From assembly GCF_019468465.1 (NCBI RefSeq), contig NZ_CP080519.1, forward strand, positions 3,487,001-3,551,000: a stretch of 64,000 nucleotides of DNA. Reading direction: 5' to 3'. Of the stretch, positions 56,597 through 64,000 are shown piece after piece. The stretch comes from Amycolatopsis sp. DSM 110486 (lineage in GTDB: Bacteria > Actinomycetota > Actinomycetes > Mycobacteriales > Pseudonocardiaceae). The stretch's first letter is position 1. Each line of letters begins with the position of its first letter. The notes under the pieces were generated by a model. It did no database searches. It was not told the origin of the DNA and saw nothing but the letters and a program-made list of their open reading frames with translations. The position numbers and the translations under genes were made by a program.

Positions 56597-57253
56597 GTGA
56601 CGGAAGATCCCGAGGCCGGGCCCACCGAGTGGGTGGGTCGTGAGCCGGTTGGTGTGGGTCCGTGGGTGGGCGAGTGGCCTTCGGATCCGCGGTACGACCC
56701 TGAGCTGCTGGAGCACGGCGATCGTCGGAACGTGGTGGATGCGTACCGGTATTGGCGCCGTTCGGCCATCGTGTCCGATGTGGATGCTCGGCGGCATCCG
56801 TTCCACGTGGCGATCGAGAACTTCCAGCATGACCACAACATCGGGACGGTTGTTCGGACGGCCAATGCCTTCGCTGCTGCCGAGGTGCACATCGTGGGGC
56901 GCCGGCGGTGGAACCGTCGCGGGGCGATGGTGACGGATCGGTATCAGCATTTGCGGCATCATGAGGATGTTGCGGGGTTGGTGTCTTTCGCTGCTTCTGC
57001 CGGGTTGGCCGTGGTGGCGGTGGACAACACGCCTGGGTCGGTGCCGGTGGAGGTGGCTTCGCTGCCGCGGGAGTGTGTGCTGCTGTTCGGGCAGGAGGGG
57101 CCTGGGCTGTCAGAGGAGGCTCAGGCTGCTGCTTCGATGGTGGTGTCGATTGCGCAGTTCGGTAGTACGCGGTCGATTAATGCCGGAGTTGCGGCGGGGA
57201 TTGTCATGCATGCTTGGGTGAGGGAGCATGCGGATTTGTCTCGGTCTTGGTGA
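56597..57253 (+). CDS. SpoU/TrmH family RNA 2'-O-methyltransferase
   Basis: The 218-residue protein has the trefoil-knot motifs NIGTVVRTANAFAAAEVHIVG (motif 1, near 82), LLFGQEGPGLSEEA (motif 2) and SINAGVAAGIVMHAW (motif 3), which bind AdoMet and RNA. It methylates ribose 2'-OH in tRNA or rRNA; the target is not evident. The start is GTG 56597. Its codon use is less G/C biased (many GTT, GCT, TCT) than neighbours in the last third. It ends before a strong hairpin. Confidence 0.92.
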   Translation: MTEDPEAGPTEWVGREPVGVGPWVGEWPSDPRYDPELLEHGDRRNVVDAYRYWRRSAIVSDVDARRHPFHVAIENFQHDHNIGTVVRTANAFAAAEVHIVGRRRWNRRGAMVTDRYQHLRHHEDVAGLVSFAASAGLAVVAVDNTPGSVPVEVASLPRECVLLFGQEGPGLSEEAQAAASMVVSIAQFGSTRSINAGVAAGIVMHAWVREHADLSRSW

Positions 57254-57287
57254 TTCCGGCGGAAAACTCCGATTTCAGTGTTACGAC

Positions 57288-57340
57288 GGTCTGGACCACG
57301 TGGCAGGGCGGAAGACTCGCCTTGACGCGTGGTCCAGACC
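57288..57340. terminator. Long hairpin between trmH-like gene and the Ala/Pro-rich gene
   Basis: GGTCTGGACCACG (57288-57300) and CGTGGTCCAGACC (57328-57340) form a perfect 13-bp stem, and the 27-nt interior contains a second small stem (AGGGCG/CGCCTT). It separates convergent genes and probably ends both. The arm itself contains the palindrome GGTCTGGACC-like core. Confidence 0.75.
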
Positions 57341-57407
57341 GATAGCCGCCGGCGCTGCGAACGGGGCCGCGGCGGCGCCGGCTGGTCAGCTGGCTGGGCT
57401 CAGTTTG

Positions 57408-57875
57408 TCAGCGCTGGGCCGGAGCCGGAGCGGAGACACCAGTGCGGCGCTGAGCGGGAGCCGGTGCGGAGACGCCGGTCCGACGCGTGGGAGTAGCCGC
57501 ACTGCCGCGCTGCGCCGGAGCGGTGACGCCGGTGCGGCGGGTGGCCTCCGGTGCGGTGCCGCGCTGAGCGGGAGCCGGTGCGGCGACGCCGGCCCGACGC
57601 GCGGGAGCAGCCGCGCTGGCGCGCTGGGCCGGGGCGGAGACGCCGGTGCGGCCGGCAGGGGCCGGTGCCGCCCGGCGCTGGACCGGAGCAGCCGTGCCAC
57701 GCGGGGCGGGGGCGGTGCCGCGTTCGGCGGGCGCGGGCGCGGCGGTGCGCTGAGCGGCAACCGGAGCCGGAGCGCCGGCGGGCGCCGCGTTGGCGGCCGG
57801 GCCGAACAGCGCGAGCGCGCCGCAGGCGGCGGCCAGGCCGATGAGACCGGAAACGGTGAGCTTCTTGGCGTTCAT
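57408..57875 (-). CDS. Secreted Ala/Pro/Arg-rich repeat protein
   Basis: The 155-residue protein has a signal peptide (KLTVSGLIGLAAACGALALFGPAANA) and a low-complexity mature part built from imperfect repeats such as RRTGVSAPAPAQR and RGTAPAPRG. It is strongly basic, without Cys. ATG 57875 follows GGGGAGAA. It may be a short surface or wall-associated filler protein; no function is assigned. The frame stays open far upstream only because of composition. Confidence 0.7.
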   Translation of the reverse strand: MNAKKLTVSGLIGLAAACGALALFGPAANAAPAGAPAPVAAQRTAAPAPAERGTAPAPRGTAAPVQRRAAPAPAGRTGVSAPAQRASAAAPARRAGVAAPAPAQRGTAPEATRRTGVTAPAQRGSAATPTRRTGVSAPAPAQRRTGVSAPAPAQR

Positions 57876-58007
57876 GATGTTCTCCCCGACTGTCGAGTGG
57901 ATCTTGCGCACCACCGAACGTAGGGGCGGGTTGTCAGGAACCGGTTTCAATCGGGTCAGGCCGGGATCAGGGGGCGCCATCCTGCGCGAACGGGCAGAAT
58001 CGCGGGT

Positions 58008-59030
58008 ATGAGCGTCGACCGGGTTGGGCGGGCGGCTGCGGCGGAGCGCGCCGTGCGGGGGCGGCACCTGCGGCGCGTCTGGGGCGTGCCCGGGACGGTG
58101 CTGGGGCGCAGCGGCTGGCCGCCGACCGCCGGGCAGCGGCTGCACTGGCACTGGAACTACTGGTGGCAGGCACATTTGCTGGACAGCCTCGTCGACGCCC
58201 AGCTGCGCGACCCCCAGCCCGAGCGCGCGAAGGTGATCGGGCAGTTCGTGAAGTCCGTGCACTTGCGCAACTTCGGCAAGTGGATCAACGACTACTACGA
58301 CGACATCGCCTGGCTCGGCCTTGCCCTGCAACGCGTCCGCGCGCTGGGCCTGTCCGATGTGGACCGCGCCATCTCGGACATCGACGCCCAGCTCCACGAA
58401 GGCTGGACCGACGACGCCGGCGGCGGCATCTGGTGGCGCCGCGGCGACACGTTCAAGAACACCCCCGCCAACGGTCCCGCTGCCATCTTCCACGCCCGCG
58501 AAGGCGACATCACCCGCGCGCGCGACCTGACGAAATGGCTCACCGACACCCTCGTCGACCCCACAACCGGCCTCGTCTGGGACGGCCTCCGCGTCGACAC
58601 CGGCGAACTCGCCAAGCACATCTTCACCTACTGCCAAGGCGTCTACCTGGGCGCGTGCCTCGAACAGTCCGATGTGGAATCCGCCTCGCGCACCGTCCGC
58701 GCCATCGCCGGCCACCTCGCCCCCGGCGGCATCCTCCGCGGCCAAAACGGCGGCGACGGCGGTCTCTTCGCCGCCATCGCCGCCCGCTACCTCGCCCTCG
58801 CCGTGCCGCACCTGCCCACCCCGGAAGCCGCCACCGCCCGCACCCTCGTCCTCACCACCGCGGACGCCTGCTGGTCCGGCGCCACCCCGACGCCCTCCGG
58901 CCCCCTGTTCAGCGCCGAATGGGCCAACCCCGCACCTTCAAACCCGCCACCCCCCGACGCCCCCGAACGCGACCTGTCCGTCCAAACCGGAGCGTGGATG
59001 CTCCTCGAAGCCGCCGCGACGCTCGCGTAA
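58008..59030 (+). CDS. Glycoside hydrolase family 76 protein (putative alpha-1,6-mannanase-like)
   Basis: The 340-residue protein has a GH76 (alpha/alpha)6-barrel signature: LHWHWNYWWQAHLLDSLVDAQLRD and the catalytic pair in INDYYDDIAW (Asp98-Asp99), plus GGGIWWRRGDTFKNTPANGPAAIFHARE and DGLRVDTGELAKHIFTYCQGVYLGACLE. GH76 enzymes split alpha-1,6-mannosidic bonds or transfer such units. No signal peptide is visible, so the protein should be cytoplasmic, as in several actinomycete members. ATG 58008 is the start. Confidence 0.92.
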   Translation: MSVDRVGRAAAAERAVRGRHLRRVWGVPGTVLGRSGWPPTAGQRLHWHWNYWWQAHLLDSLVDAQLRDPQPERAKVIGQFVKSVHLRNFGKWINDYYDDIAWLGLALQRVRALGLSDVDRAISDIDAQLHEGWTDDAGGGIWWRRGDTFKNTPANGPAAIFHAREGDITRARDLTKWLTDTLVDPTTGLVWDGLRVDTGELAKHIFTYCQGVYLGACLEQSDVESASRTVRAIAGHLAPGGILRGQNGGDGGLFAAIAARYLALAVPHLPTPEAATARTLVLTTADACWSGATPTPSGPLFSAEWANPAPSNPPPPDAPERDLSVQTGAWMLLEAAATLA

Positions 59031-59247
59031 CCGCCGTCGTGCTACACAGACTGCTGTGACCCCGCCGCTGGAGGCCGGCTTTTGGGCGGAGCGATCATCG
59101 ATCGAACGTCTGACGATGGCCTTCCTTCCACCACAACTTTCCGCGACCTGCGGCAACGCTGATCTCGCCCTTGAACCTGACTGCGGCAACTCGCTCCTAG
59201 CCATGCCTCTCTCCCTTGTGTGCAGCCACTTTCAGCGAGTTGGCCCC
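59031..59247. other. Non-coding stretch after the GH76 gene
   Basis: No frame here looks like protein. No clear hairpin terminator follows the GH76 stop. The stretch leads directly into the paired DnaA boxes. Confidence 0.45.
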
Positions 59248-59281
59248 AGTTGTCCACAGGCGCCCTGAGTTGTGGACAACT
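59248..59281. promoter_or_regulatory. Two inverted DnaA boxes
   Basis: TTGTCCACA (59250-59258) and TGTGGACAA (59271-59279) are exact copies of the DnaA box preferred by Streptomyces, in opposite orientation. They lie within an 11-bp perfect inverted repeat AGTTGTCCACA (59248-59258 with 59271-59281). Twelve bases separate the arms. No dnaA or dnaN gene is near. Confidence 0.6.
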
Positions 59282-59758
59282 AGCACCCTTTGGGCCCTGA
59301 CCAGCCGTTTTCGTCAGGTTGCCCCGGTAGAATGGGCATGGGAGCGCCCCCCAGGGAGGGTGGGGGTTGTCTGTCGGGGGTGGGCCCTGCTGCAGCAAGG
59401 GAAAATGGTCTGGCAGGAGCTTGTGGAGCGCGGTGCCGGGGCGGTCGGGTGCGGCCGCGGGGGCGTGGAGAGCGAAGTGCGGTGGGGGCGAAGGTAAAGC
59501 CGTCGACGCCGGCAAGTGTCGTTCGAACCCGGAAGTCCGAAGCAGAAGCGAAAGCGGAGAAGTTGGAAGAACTGCATGCGAGAGCCGCGCCGCCGATGCG
59601 ATCGGGCGCGGAGACCCCCAGGAGCTCAGGAACCGCAAGAGGGCCGGTCGAAGAGCCGGCCGGCCAGCGCGCTCGGAGCTACCTGACGGAAGCCCGGAGG
59701 CTCGGCAGCTGGTGTGAGAACCGGGCTGTCGACGCGATCACGCGAGAGAAGCAGAACC
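59282..59758. other. Purine-rich intergenic region, no supported gene
   Basis: This stretch has unusual composition: the plus strand is rich in A and G from about 59480, unlike the coding surroundings. A -10-like TAGAAT occurs at 59331-59336. Open frames on both strands exist, but they have atypical codon use and overlap the LacI-like gene or have no family. It could hold a non-coding RNA, a relic gene or a structural site linked to the DnaA boxes. Confidence 0.5.
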
Positions 59759-60625
59759 TCAGCAGCCGCACGAAGCGCGGTGCAAGAACCGCGGCGCCAA
59801 CCGCACCGCTTCAGGACGGCGGTCCGGCTCCTGCACCCGCGCCATCAACAGCTGCACCGCCCGCCGGCCGATTTCCGAGATGGGCTGGGCCATCGTGGTG
59901 ATGGCGGGGGAGACCGTGCGGGCCCAAGCCATGTCGCCGAAGCCGACGACGGCGAGTTCGGCGCCGATGCGGATGCCGCGGCGGTGGGCTTCCCATTGGA
60001 CGCCCATGAGCATGGACTCGCCGGCGACCACGACAGCGCTGGGGGAGGGCCAGCCGTCCAGGAGTTTGGCGGCGGCGCGGGCCGCGCCGCCCGGGGAGGA
60101 CATGCCGCAGGCGACGAGTTCGGGGTTGTAGCGCAGGCCGGTGCGGTCGAGGCCGAGGCGGTAGCCCAGAGTGCGTTCTTCGCTGACGGCCGAGTCGGCG
60201 GCGCCGGTGATCATGGCGATGCGGCGGTGCCGACGCGAAGCCAGGTGCTCGACCAGCGAAGACACCGCCTGGATGTTCTCCGAGCCCACCTGGTCGACGT
60301 CGTTGCGGCCGGCGATGCGATCAACCAGCACTGTGGGGACGCCCATGCGCACGAGACCGTTGATGACCGCGTCGTCGCCGGGGGCCGGAACCAGCAAGAC
60401 CCCGTCGACCCGGTCGGCCCGCAGCGCACGCACCACGGCCGCCTCTTCGGCCACCGAATCGTGCGTGTCGGCGAGCATCAGGTCGCAGCCGGCGCGCGCG
60501 GCGGCGCCGCGGATCGCGCGCAGCAGATCGCCCGTGTACGGGTTCGCGTGCATGCCCAGGGCAACACCGAACCGGTGGGTGACCGGCGTGTCCCAAACAG
60601 GGATCTCCGGCGCCAGAGCGGTCAT
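59759..60625 (-). CDS. LacI/PBP1-type regulator paralogue lacking the DNA-binding domain
   Basis: The 288-residue protein matches the effector-binding part of LacI regulators: FGVALGMHANPYTGDLLRAIRGAA, VDGVLLVPAPGDD, VPTVLVDRIAG and TTMAQPISEIGRRAVQLLMARV. It aligns along its whole length with residues from about 65 to the end of the adjacent LacI (60733-61761), including the end LHRASCGC. No helix-turn-helix precedes: the upstream frame is a short unrelated sequence. ATG 60625 starts just before the effector domain. It may be a relic or an HTH-less partner that binds sugar or dimerises with the full-length paralogue. Confidence 0.85.
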   Translation of the reverse strand: MTALAPEIPVWDTPVTHRFGVALGMHANPYTGDLLRAIRGAAARAGCDLMLADTHDSVAEEAAVVRALRADRVDGVLLVPAPGDDAVINGLVRMGVPTVLVDRIAGRNDVDQVGSENIQAVSSLVEHLASRRHRRIAMITGAADSAVSEERTLGYRLGLDRTGLRYNPELVACGMSSPGGAARAAAKLLDGWPSPSAVVVAGESMLMGVQWEAHRRGIRIGAELAVVGFGDMAWARTVSPAITTMAQPISEIGRRAVQLLMARVQEPDRRPEAVRLAPRFLHRASCGC

Positions 60626-60732
60626 GTCCGTGGCTCTCGTCGTCGTGCTTACCCAACGGTAACCGCTCGGGGGGCCCCGCCGAGCTGCGCGAGAGGCGAT
60701 CCACCCCAAGAATCACCAGTGTGAGTGAACGG

Positions 60733-61761
60733 TCAGGCCGCCCCGGGGCACCCGCACGACTGTCGGTGGCGCAGCGTGGGCGGCAGCCGGACGGTCTCTG
60801 CCGCGCGCGTCGGCTCGGCGAGGCGGGCCAGCAGCAGCTGCACGGCGCGGCGGCCGATCTCCTCGATCGGCTGCGCCATGGTGGTCAGCGGGGGGTCCAC
60901 CAGGTCGGCCCACTCGACGTCGTCGTACACGACCACCGGCAGGTCACGGCCGATGCGCAGGCCGCGCCGGCGGGCCTCGTGCAGGACGCCGACCATCATG
61001 CTGTCGTTGGCCACCACCAGCGCCGTCGGTGGTTCCGGCAGTGCCAGCAACGTGCTCAACGCCAGCGCGCCACCGTCGCGGTGCGAGTTCCCGCAGGCCA
61101 CGAGGTCAGGCGACCACGCGAGCCCCGAACGGCCCAAGCCCAGCCGGTAGCCGAGCACGCGCTCGTCGCTGGTCGTGAGGCCCGGCGCGCCGGAGATCAT
61201 GCCGATCCGCCGGTGTCCGAGCGACGCCAGGTGAGCGGTCAAAGCCGACGTCGCCTGAATGTTCTCCGCCCCGACCTGGTCGACGTCGGTGCGGGTCGAG
61301 AGCCGGTCGATGAGCACCGTCGGCACGTCCAGCGACACCAGTTCACCAATCACAGGACCGTCGCCCGGGGAGGGAGTCACCAGCAGGCCGTCGACGCGAC
61401 GGGATCGCAGGGCCCGCACCACGTCACGCTCGGTCGCCGCCGTGTCGTGCGTGTCGGCGAGCAGCACCGTGTAGCCGTTGGCCGAAGCCTCCCGTTCGAT
61501 CGCCTGCATCAGGGCCGCGAAGTACGGGTTGGCCACCAGCGAGACCGCCATGCCGATCGAGCGCGTACCGCCCGTGACCAGGGAACGAGCGATCGCGTCA
61601 CCGGTGTAGCCGGTGGTCTCGATGGCCCGCAGCACCGCGGCCTTCGTGTCCTCCGCGACGGCGCGCGTGCCGTTGACGACGTGGGAAACCGTCGTGATCG
61701 ACACCCCGGCGAGCTCCGCGATGTCGCGCTGGGTGGGCCGGGAGGAGCGGGTTTGTGGCAT
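60733..61761 (-). CDS. LacI family transcriptional regulator
   Basis: The 342-residue protein has the LacI helix-turn-helix at 10-60 (TQRDIAELAGVSITTVSHVVNGTRAVAEDTK) with a hinge helix, and the periplasmic-binding-protein-like sugar domain. It lies divergent from a sugar ABC operon; a perfect 28-bp palindrome with LacI-type half sites sits between them. It should repress this operon and itself and be released by the sugar. ATG 61761 is the start. Downstream on the same strand lies the HTH-less paralogue. Confidence 0.95.
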   Translation of the reverse strand: MPQTRSSRPTQRDIAELAGVSITTVSHVVNGTRAVAEDTKAAVLRAIETTGYTGDAIARSLVTGGTRSIGMAVSLVANPYFAALMQAIEREASANGYTVLLADTHDTAATERDVVRALRSRRVDGLLVTPSPGDGPVIGELVSLDVPTVLIDRLSTRTDVDQVGAENIQATSALTAHLASLGHRRIGMISGAPGLTTSDERVLGYRLGLGRSGLAWSPDLVACGNSHRDGGALALSTLLALPEPPTALVVANDSMMVGVLHEARRRGLRIGRDLPVVVYDDVEWADLVDPPLTTMAQPIEEIGRRAVQLLLARLAEPTRAAETVRLPPTLRHRQSCGCPGAA

Positions 61762-61783
61762 GTCAGTCCTTAACCAGGTTCAC

Positions 61784-61811
61784 TCGCAAGCGTTTGCGCA
61801 AACGCTTGCGA
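61784..61811. promoter_or_regulatory. 28-bp perfect palindromic LacI operator
   Basis: Bases 61784-61811 are fully palindromic and contain GCAAGCGTTTGC and its reverse complement GCAAACGCTTGC side by side. Both are typical LacI-family sites. The palindrome lies 23 bp before lacI and 61 bp before the binding-protein gene. Confidence 0.93.
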
Positions 61812-61871
61812 CGTGACATGAGTCTGTCTACCTTGCCGACCATCGGCAACCTCGCAGGAGGGTATTCATCC

Positions 61872-62897
61872 ATGAGACAGCGCAGTCTCACCGCGCTGGC
61901 GTTGGCCGCCGTGGTCGGCACCGTGCTAGGCACCACCGGCTGCACGGTCGAGCGCCACTGGGGCGGCAACACAACGCCGGCCGGCAGCGGTAAGGCCAAG
62001 GTCGGGCTGGTCACCAAGACCGACACCAACCCGTACTTCGTCGAACTGCGCAACGCGGCAAGCGCGGCCGCGAAGGCCAACGGCGCCGACTTCAGCGCGC
62101 TCGCCGGCCAGTTCGACGGCGACAACGACGGCCAGGTCCGGGCCATCGAAAACCTCATGCAGCAGGGCGTGAACACGATCCTGATCACCCCGAGCTCGTC
62201 CACCGGCGTGCTCAAGGCGATCAAGGACGCGCGCGACGCCGGCGTGCTCGTGATCGCGCTCGACACCGCCACCGAGCCGGCCGACGCCGTCGACGCCACC
62301 TTCGCCACCGACAACTTCGCGGCCGGCCAGCAGCAAGGGGCTTACGTGAAAGCCGCGCTCAAGGGCGTCGACCCCAAGCTGCTGATGGTTGACGGGACCG
62401 CCGGCTCCTCCGTCGACACCGAGCGTCACGGCGGTTTCCTCAAGGGCATCGGCCTCACGGACTCCTCGCCCGAGATCAAGGGCCACACCCCCGCCAACGG
62501 CGACCAGAGCCTCGCGCAACAGGGCATGGAGAACCTGTTGCAGCGCAGCACGGACATCAACGTCGTCTACTCCATGAACGAACCCATGGGCCGCGGCGCG
62601 TACGCCGCGCTGAAGGCCCGCGGCCTCACCGACCGCATCGTGATGGGCTCGATCGACGGCGGCTGCGAAGGCGTGCAGAACGTCAAGGACGGCCTCTACG
62701 CGGCCACCGTGATGCAGTTCCCGAAGAAGATGGCCGAACAGGGCGTGCTCGCCGCCGTCGACTACGCGAAGACCGGCAAGAAGCCCACGGGCTTCGTGAA
62801 CACCGGCTCCACCGTGATCACCGACAAGCCGATGCCGGGTGTCCCCAGCCAGAACACCACGTGGGGCCTGCAGAACTGCTGGGGAGGCGCGAAATGA
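61872..62897 (+). CDS. Sugar ABC transporter substrate-binding lipoprotein (ribose/fructose type)
   Basis: The 341-residue protein has a lipoprotein signal ending LGTTGC (Cys24) and a periplasmic-binding-protein type I fold: AKVGLVTKTDTNPYFVELRNAA, QGVNTILITPSS and VVYSMNEPMGRGAYAALKARG. It resembles FrcB/RbsB-type monosaccharide binding proteins; the sugar is not known. GGAGGG lies about 10 bp before ATG 61872. The permease gene overlaps its stop by 4 bp. Control by the divergent LacI is likely. Confidence 0.95.
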   Translation: MRQRSLTALALAAVVGTVLGTTGCTVERHWGGNTTPAGSGKAKVGLVTKTDTNPYFVELRNAASAAAKANGADFSALAGQFDGDNDGQVRAIENLMQQGVNTILITPSSSTGVLKAIKDARDAGVLVIALDTATEPADAVDATFATDNFAAGQQQGAYVKAALKGVDPKLLMVDGTAGSSVDTERHGGFLKGIGLTDSSPEIKGHTPANGDQSLAQQGMENLLQRSTDINVVYSMNEPMGRGAYAALKARGLTDRIVMGSIDGGCEGVQNVKDGLYAATVMQFPKKMAEQGVLAAVDYAKTGKKPTGFVNTGSTVITDKPMPGVPSQNTTWGLQNCWGGAK

Positions 62898-63889
62898 CCA
62901 CCGCGACGGTGAACGGGACCCGTGAGCGCGAGTCGCTCGGCGAGTTCCTCCTGCGCGCGCCCGCGGTCGGCCCCGCGCTCGCGCTGATCGTGGCAATCGT
63001 GGTCTTCTCACTGGCCACGGACACGTTCTTCGACCTCGACAACCTGTCCACAGTGGTCCAGCAGTCACTGGTCGTCGGCACGCTCGCGCTCGGCCAGACG
63101 CTGATCATCCTCATCGCCGGCATCGACCTGTCCAACGCGTCGTCGATGGTCGTGGCCACGCTGATCATGGCGAAGCTCGCCGCGGCGGGCACCAACGGCT
63201 TCGTGGCGCTGCTCGCCGGAATCGCGCTGACGGTGCTCGTCGGTCTGTTCATCGGCACTCTCGCCACGCGGATCAAACTGCCCGCCTTCATCATCACGCT
63301 CGGCACGTTCACCGGCCTGACCGCCGTGGCGAAGCTGATCGCGGGCGGCCAGGCCGTGCCGGTCACCGACGGGCTCCTGCAGTGGCTCGGCACGAAGCGC
63401 TACCTCTTCGGCGGCATCCCGATCACCTACGGCATGACGCTCGCGCTGCTCATGTTCCTCATCGTCTGGTACTCGCTCACGAAAACCGCGTGGGGCAAGC
63501 ACGTCTACGCGGTGGGCAACGCGCCGGAGTCCGCGCGCCTGTCCGGCATCAAGGTCAACCGCACGGTGATCTCCGTGTACCTGGTCGCGGGTTTCTGCTT
63601 CGGCATCGCCGCGTGGCAGGCGCTCGGCCGCACACCCAACGCCGACCCGAACCAGTTCCAGCTCGGCAACCTCGACTCGATCACCGCCGTGGTCCTGGGC
63701 GGCACGAGCCTCTTCGGTGGCCGCGGTTCGGTGCTCGGCACGCTGTTCGGCGCACTCGTCGTGGCGGTGCTGCGCTCGGGCCTCACGCAGATGGGTGTGG
63801 ACGGCAACTACCAGGACCTGGCGACCGGCGCGCTGCTCATCGCCGCCGTGGTCGTCGACCGGATCGCACGGAGGCAGCAGCAGTCATGA
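62894..63889 (+). CDS. Sugar ABC transporter permease (RbsC/FrcC type)
   Basis: The 331-residue protein has about ten membrane segments and typical blocks LALGQTLIILIAGIDLSNASSM, LPAFIITLGTF, GNAPESARLSGIKVNRTVISVYLVAG and ITAVVLGGTSLFGGRGSVLGTLFGALVVAVLRSGL. It is the single permease of CUT2-type systems, dimerising to form the channel. ATG 62894 overlaps the binding protein stop. Its stop overlaps the ATPase start (ATGA). Confidence 0.95.
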   Translation: MTTATVNGTRERESLGEFLLRAPAVGPALALIVAIVVFSLATDTFFDLDNLSTVVQQSLVVGTLALGQTLIILIAGIDLSNASSMVVATLIMAKLAAAGTNGFVALLAGIALTVLVGLFIGTLATRIKLPAFIITLGTFTGLTAVAKLIAGGQAVPVTDGLLQWLGTKRYLFGGIPITYGMTLALLMFLIVWYSLTKTAWGKHVYAVGNAPESARLSGIKVNRTVISVYLVAGFCFGIAAWQALGRTPNADPNQFQLGNLDSITAVVLGGTSLFGGRGSVLGTLFGALVVAVLRSGLTQMGVDGNYQDLATGALLIAAVVVDRIARRQQQS

Positions 63890-64000
63890 CTTCCACAGAG
63901 CAGTCCGTAGAGCACAACGGGCAGCAGACCACGCTTTCCGCGCGCGGCCTCGTGAAGCGCTACGGCCGCGTAACCGCCATCAACGGCGCCGACTTCGACC
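63886..64000 (+). CDS. Sugar ABC transporter ATP-binding protein, 5' end only
   Basis: Thirty-eight residues are visible from ATG 63886: a short polar start, then LSARGLVKRYGRVTAINGADFD, the usual beginning of an ABC ATPase domain just before Walker A. The overlap with the permease (ATGA) and gene order binding protein-permease-ATPase suit a CUT2 system of FrcBCA type, in which the ATPase comes last and has one domain, or an RbsA-like double ATPase. Length cannot be told as the window ends. Confidence 0.88.
   Translation, partial: MTSTEQSVEHNGQQTTLSARGLVKRYGRVTAINGADFD

Noticed and set aside
57408..58811. A 467-residue frame extending the Ala/Pro-rich gene upstream
   Set aside because: The upstream part is antisense to the GH76 gene; the signal peptide at 57875 marks the real start.
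59248..59281. Replication origin
   Set aside because: Only two DnaA boxes are seen and dnaA, dnaN, rpmH and parAB are absent.
59042..59901. Overlapping 198- and 203-residue frames in the 59-kb gap
   Set aside because: Codon use is atypical, no domain is seen, and they run into the LacI-like gene; better treated as non-coding.

Overview
The window is a very GC-rich bacterial chromosome segment with strong G/C preference at third codon positions, frequent GTG/TTG starts and many 4-bp stop/start overlaps. Its content points to an actinomycete. It has an HspR-controlled dnaK-grpE-dnaJ-hspR operon with HAIR operators, a DUF742 protein, an F420-type DUF385 protein, an MpaB-family protein, an ECF42 sigma factor with its DGPF partner, and a large iron-sulfur reductase of the mycobacterial Rv0338c kind. 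I infer a Pseudonocardiaceae member, Amycolatopsis-like, but that is not proven. No integrase, transposase, CRISPR or phage gene is present, so this looks like resident chromosome.

Layout. 1-9.5 kb: methyltransferase tail, two tiny membrane proteins, VanZ-like protein, secreted 5'-nucleotidase, small enzymes, the DGPF/ECF42 pair, SnoaL-like and ABM-like proteins, tRNA-Gly(CCC) and an MpaB-like oxygenase. 9.5-12 kb: dcd, and a divergent FAD monooxygenase/MarR pair. 12-18.3 kb: a 1784-residue surface protein of about 14 DUF11-type repeats, then a CAP-domain secreted protein. 18.3-29.9 kb: metal transporter, DUF742, a frameshifted membrane protein, Fe-S reductase, SMR pump with TetR, IclR with amidohydrolase, PEBP protein, and a DUF4097 operon ending in a degenerate hydrolase. 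29.9-34.3 kb: HAIR-dnaK-grpE-dnaJ-hspR. 34.3-38 kb: dienelactone hydrolase and two flavohemoglobin-like paralogues. 38-42.3 kb: MarR with an MFS pump, then a second MFS. 42.3-45 kb: HAIR-clpB. 45.7-53 kb: SDR/MarR pair with twin operators, membrane and secreted unknowns, SDR, ABC exporter. 53-57.3 kb: pyrE, an ECF sigma factor followed by an Asp23 family operon, DUF2784, TrmH-like methyltransferase. 57.4-64 kb: secreted Ala/Pro-rich protein, GH76, a 0.7-kb non-coding stretch with paired DnaA boxes, two LacI-family genes (one without its DNA-binding domain), and a sugar ABC operon cut by the window edge.

How the genes work together. HspR made from the dnaK operon should repress both its own operon and clpB; a HAIR inverted repeat is visible before each. 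Both loci are followed by tandem arrays of a related, degenerate unit of about 31 bp that can fold into small hairpins. The sigma factor at 53.7 kb overlaps a gene whose N-terminus carries a zinc anti-sigma signature fused to an Asp23 domain, which suggests a compact sigma/anti-sigma/envelope-stress module. Several transporters and enzymes are paired with local repressors (MarR, TetR, LacI), and palindromic operators are visible in several of the intergenic spaces.

The least ordinary items are the shared repeat arrays behind the two heat-shock loci, the ZAS-Asp23 fusion, the three-domain super-period in the surface protein, the HTH-less LacI paralogue, the frameshift inside a quasi-palindrome, and the hydrolase that has lost catalytic segments.
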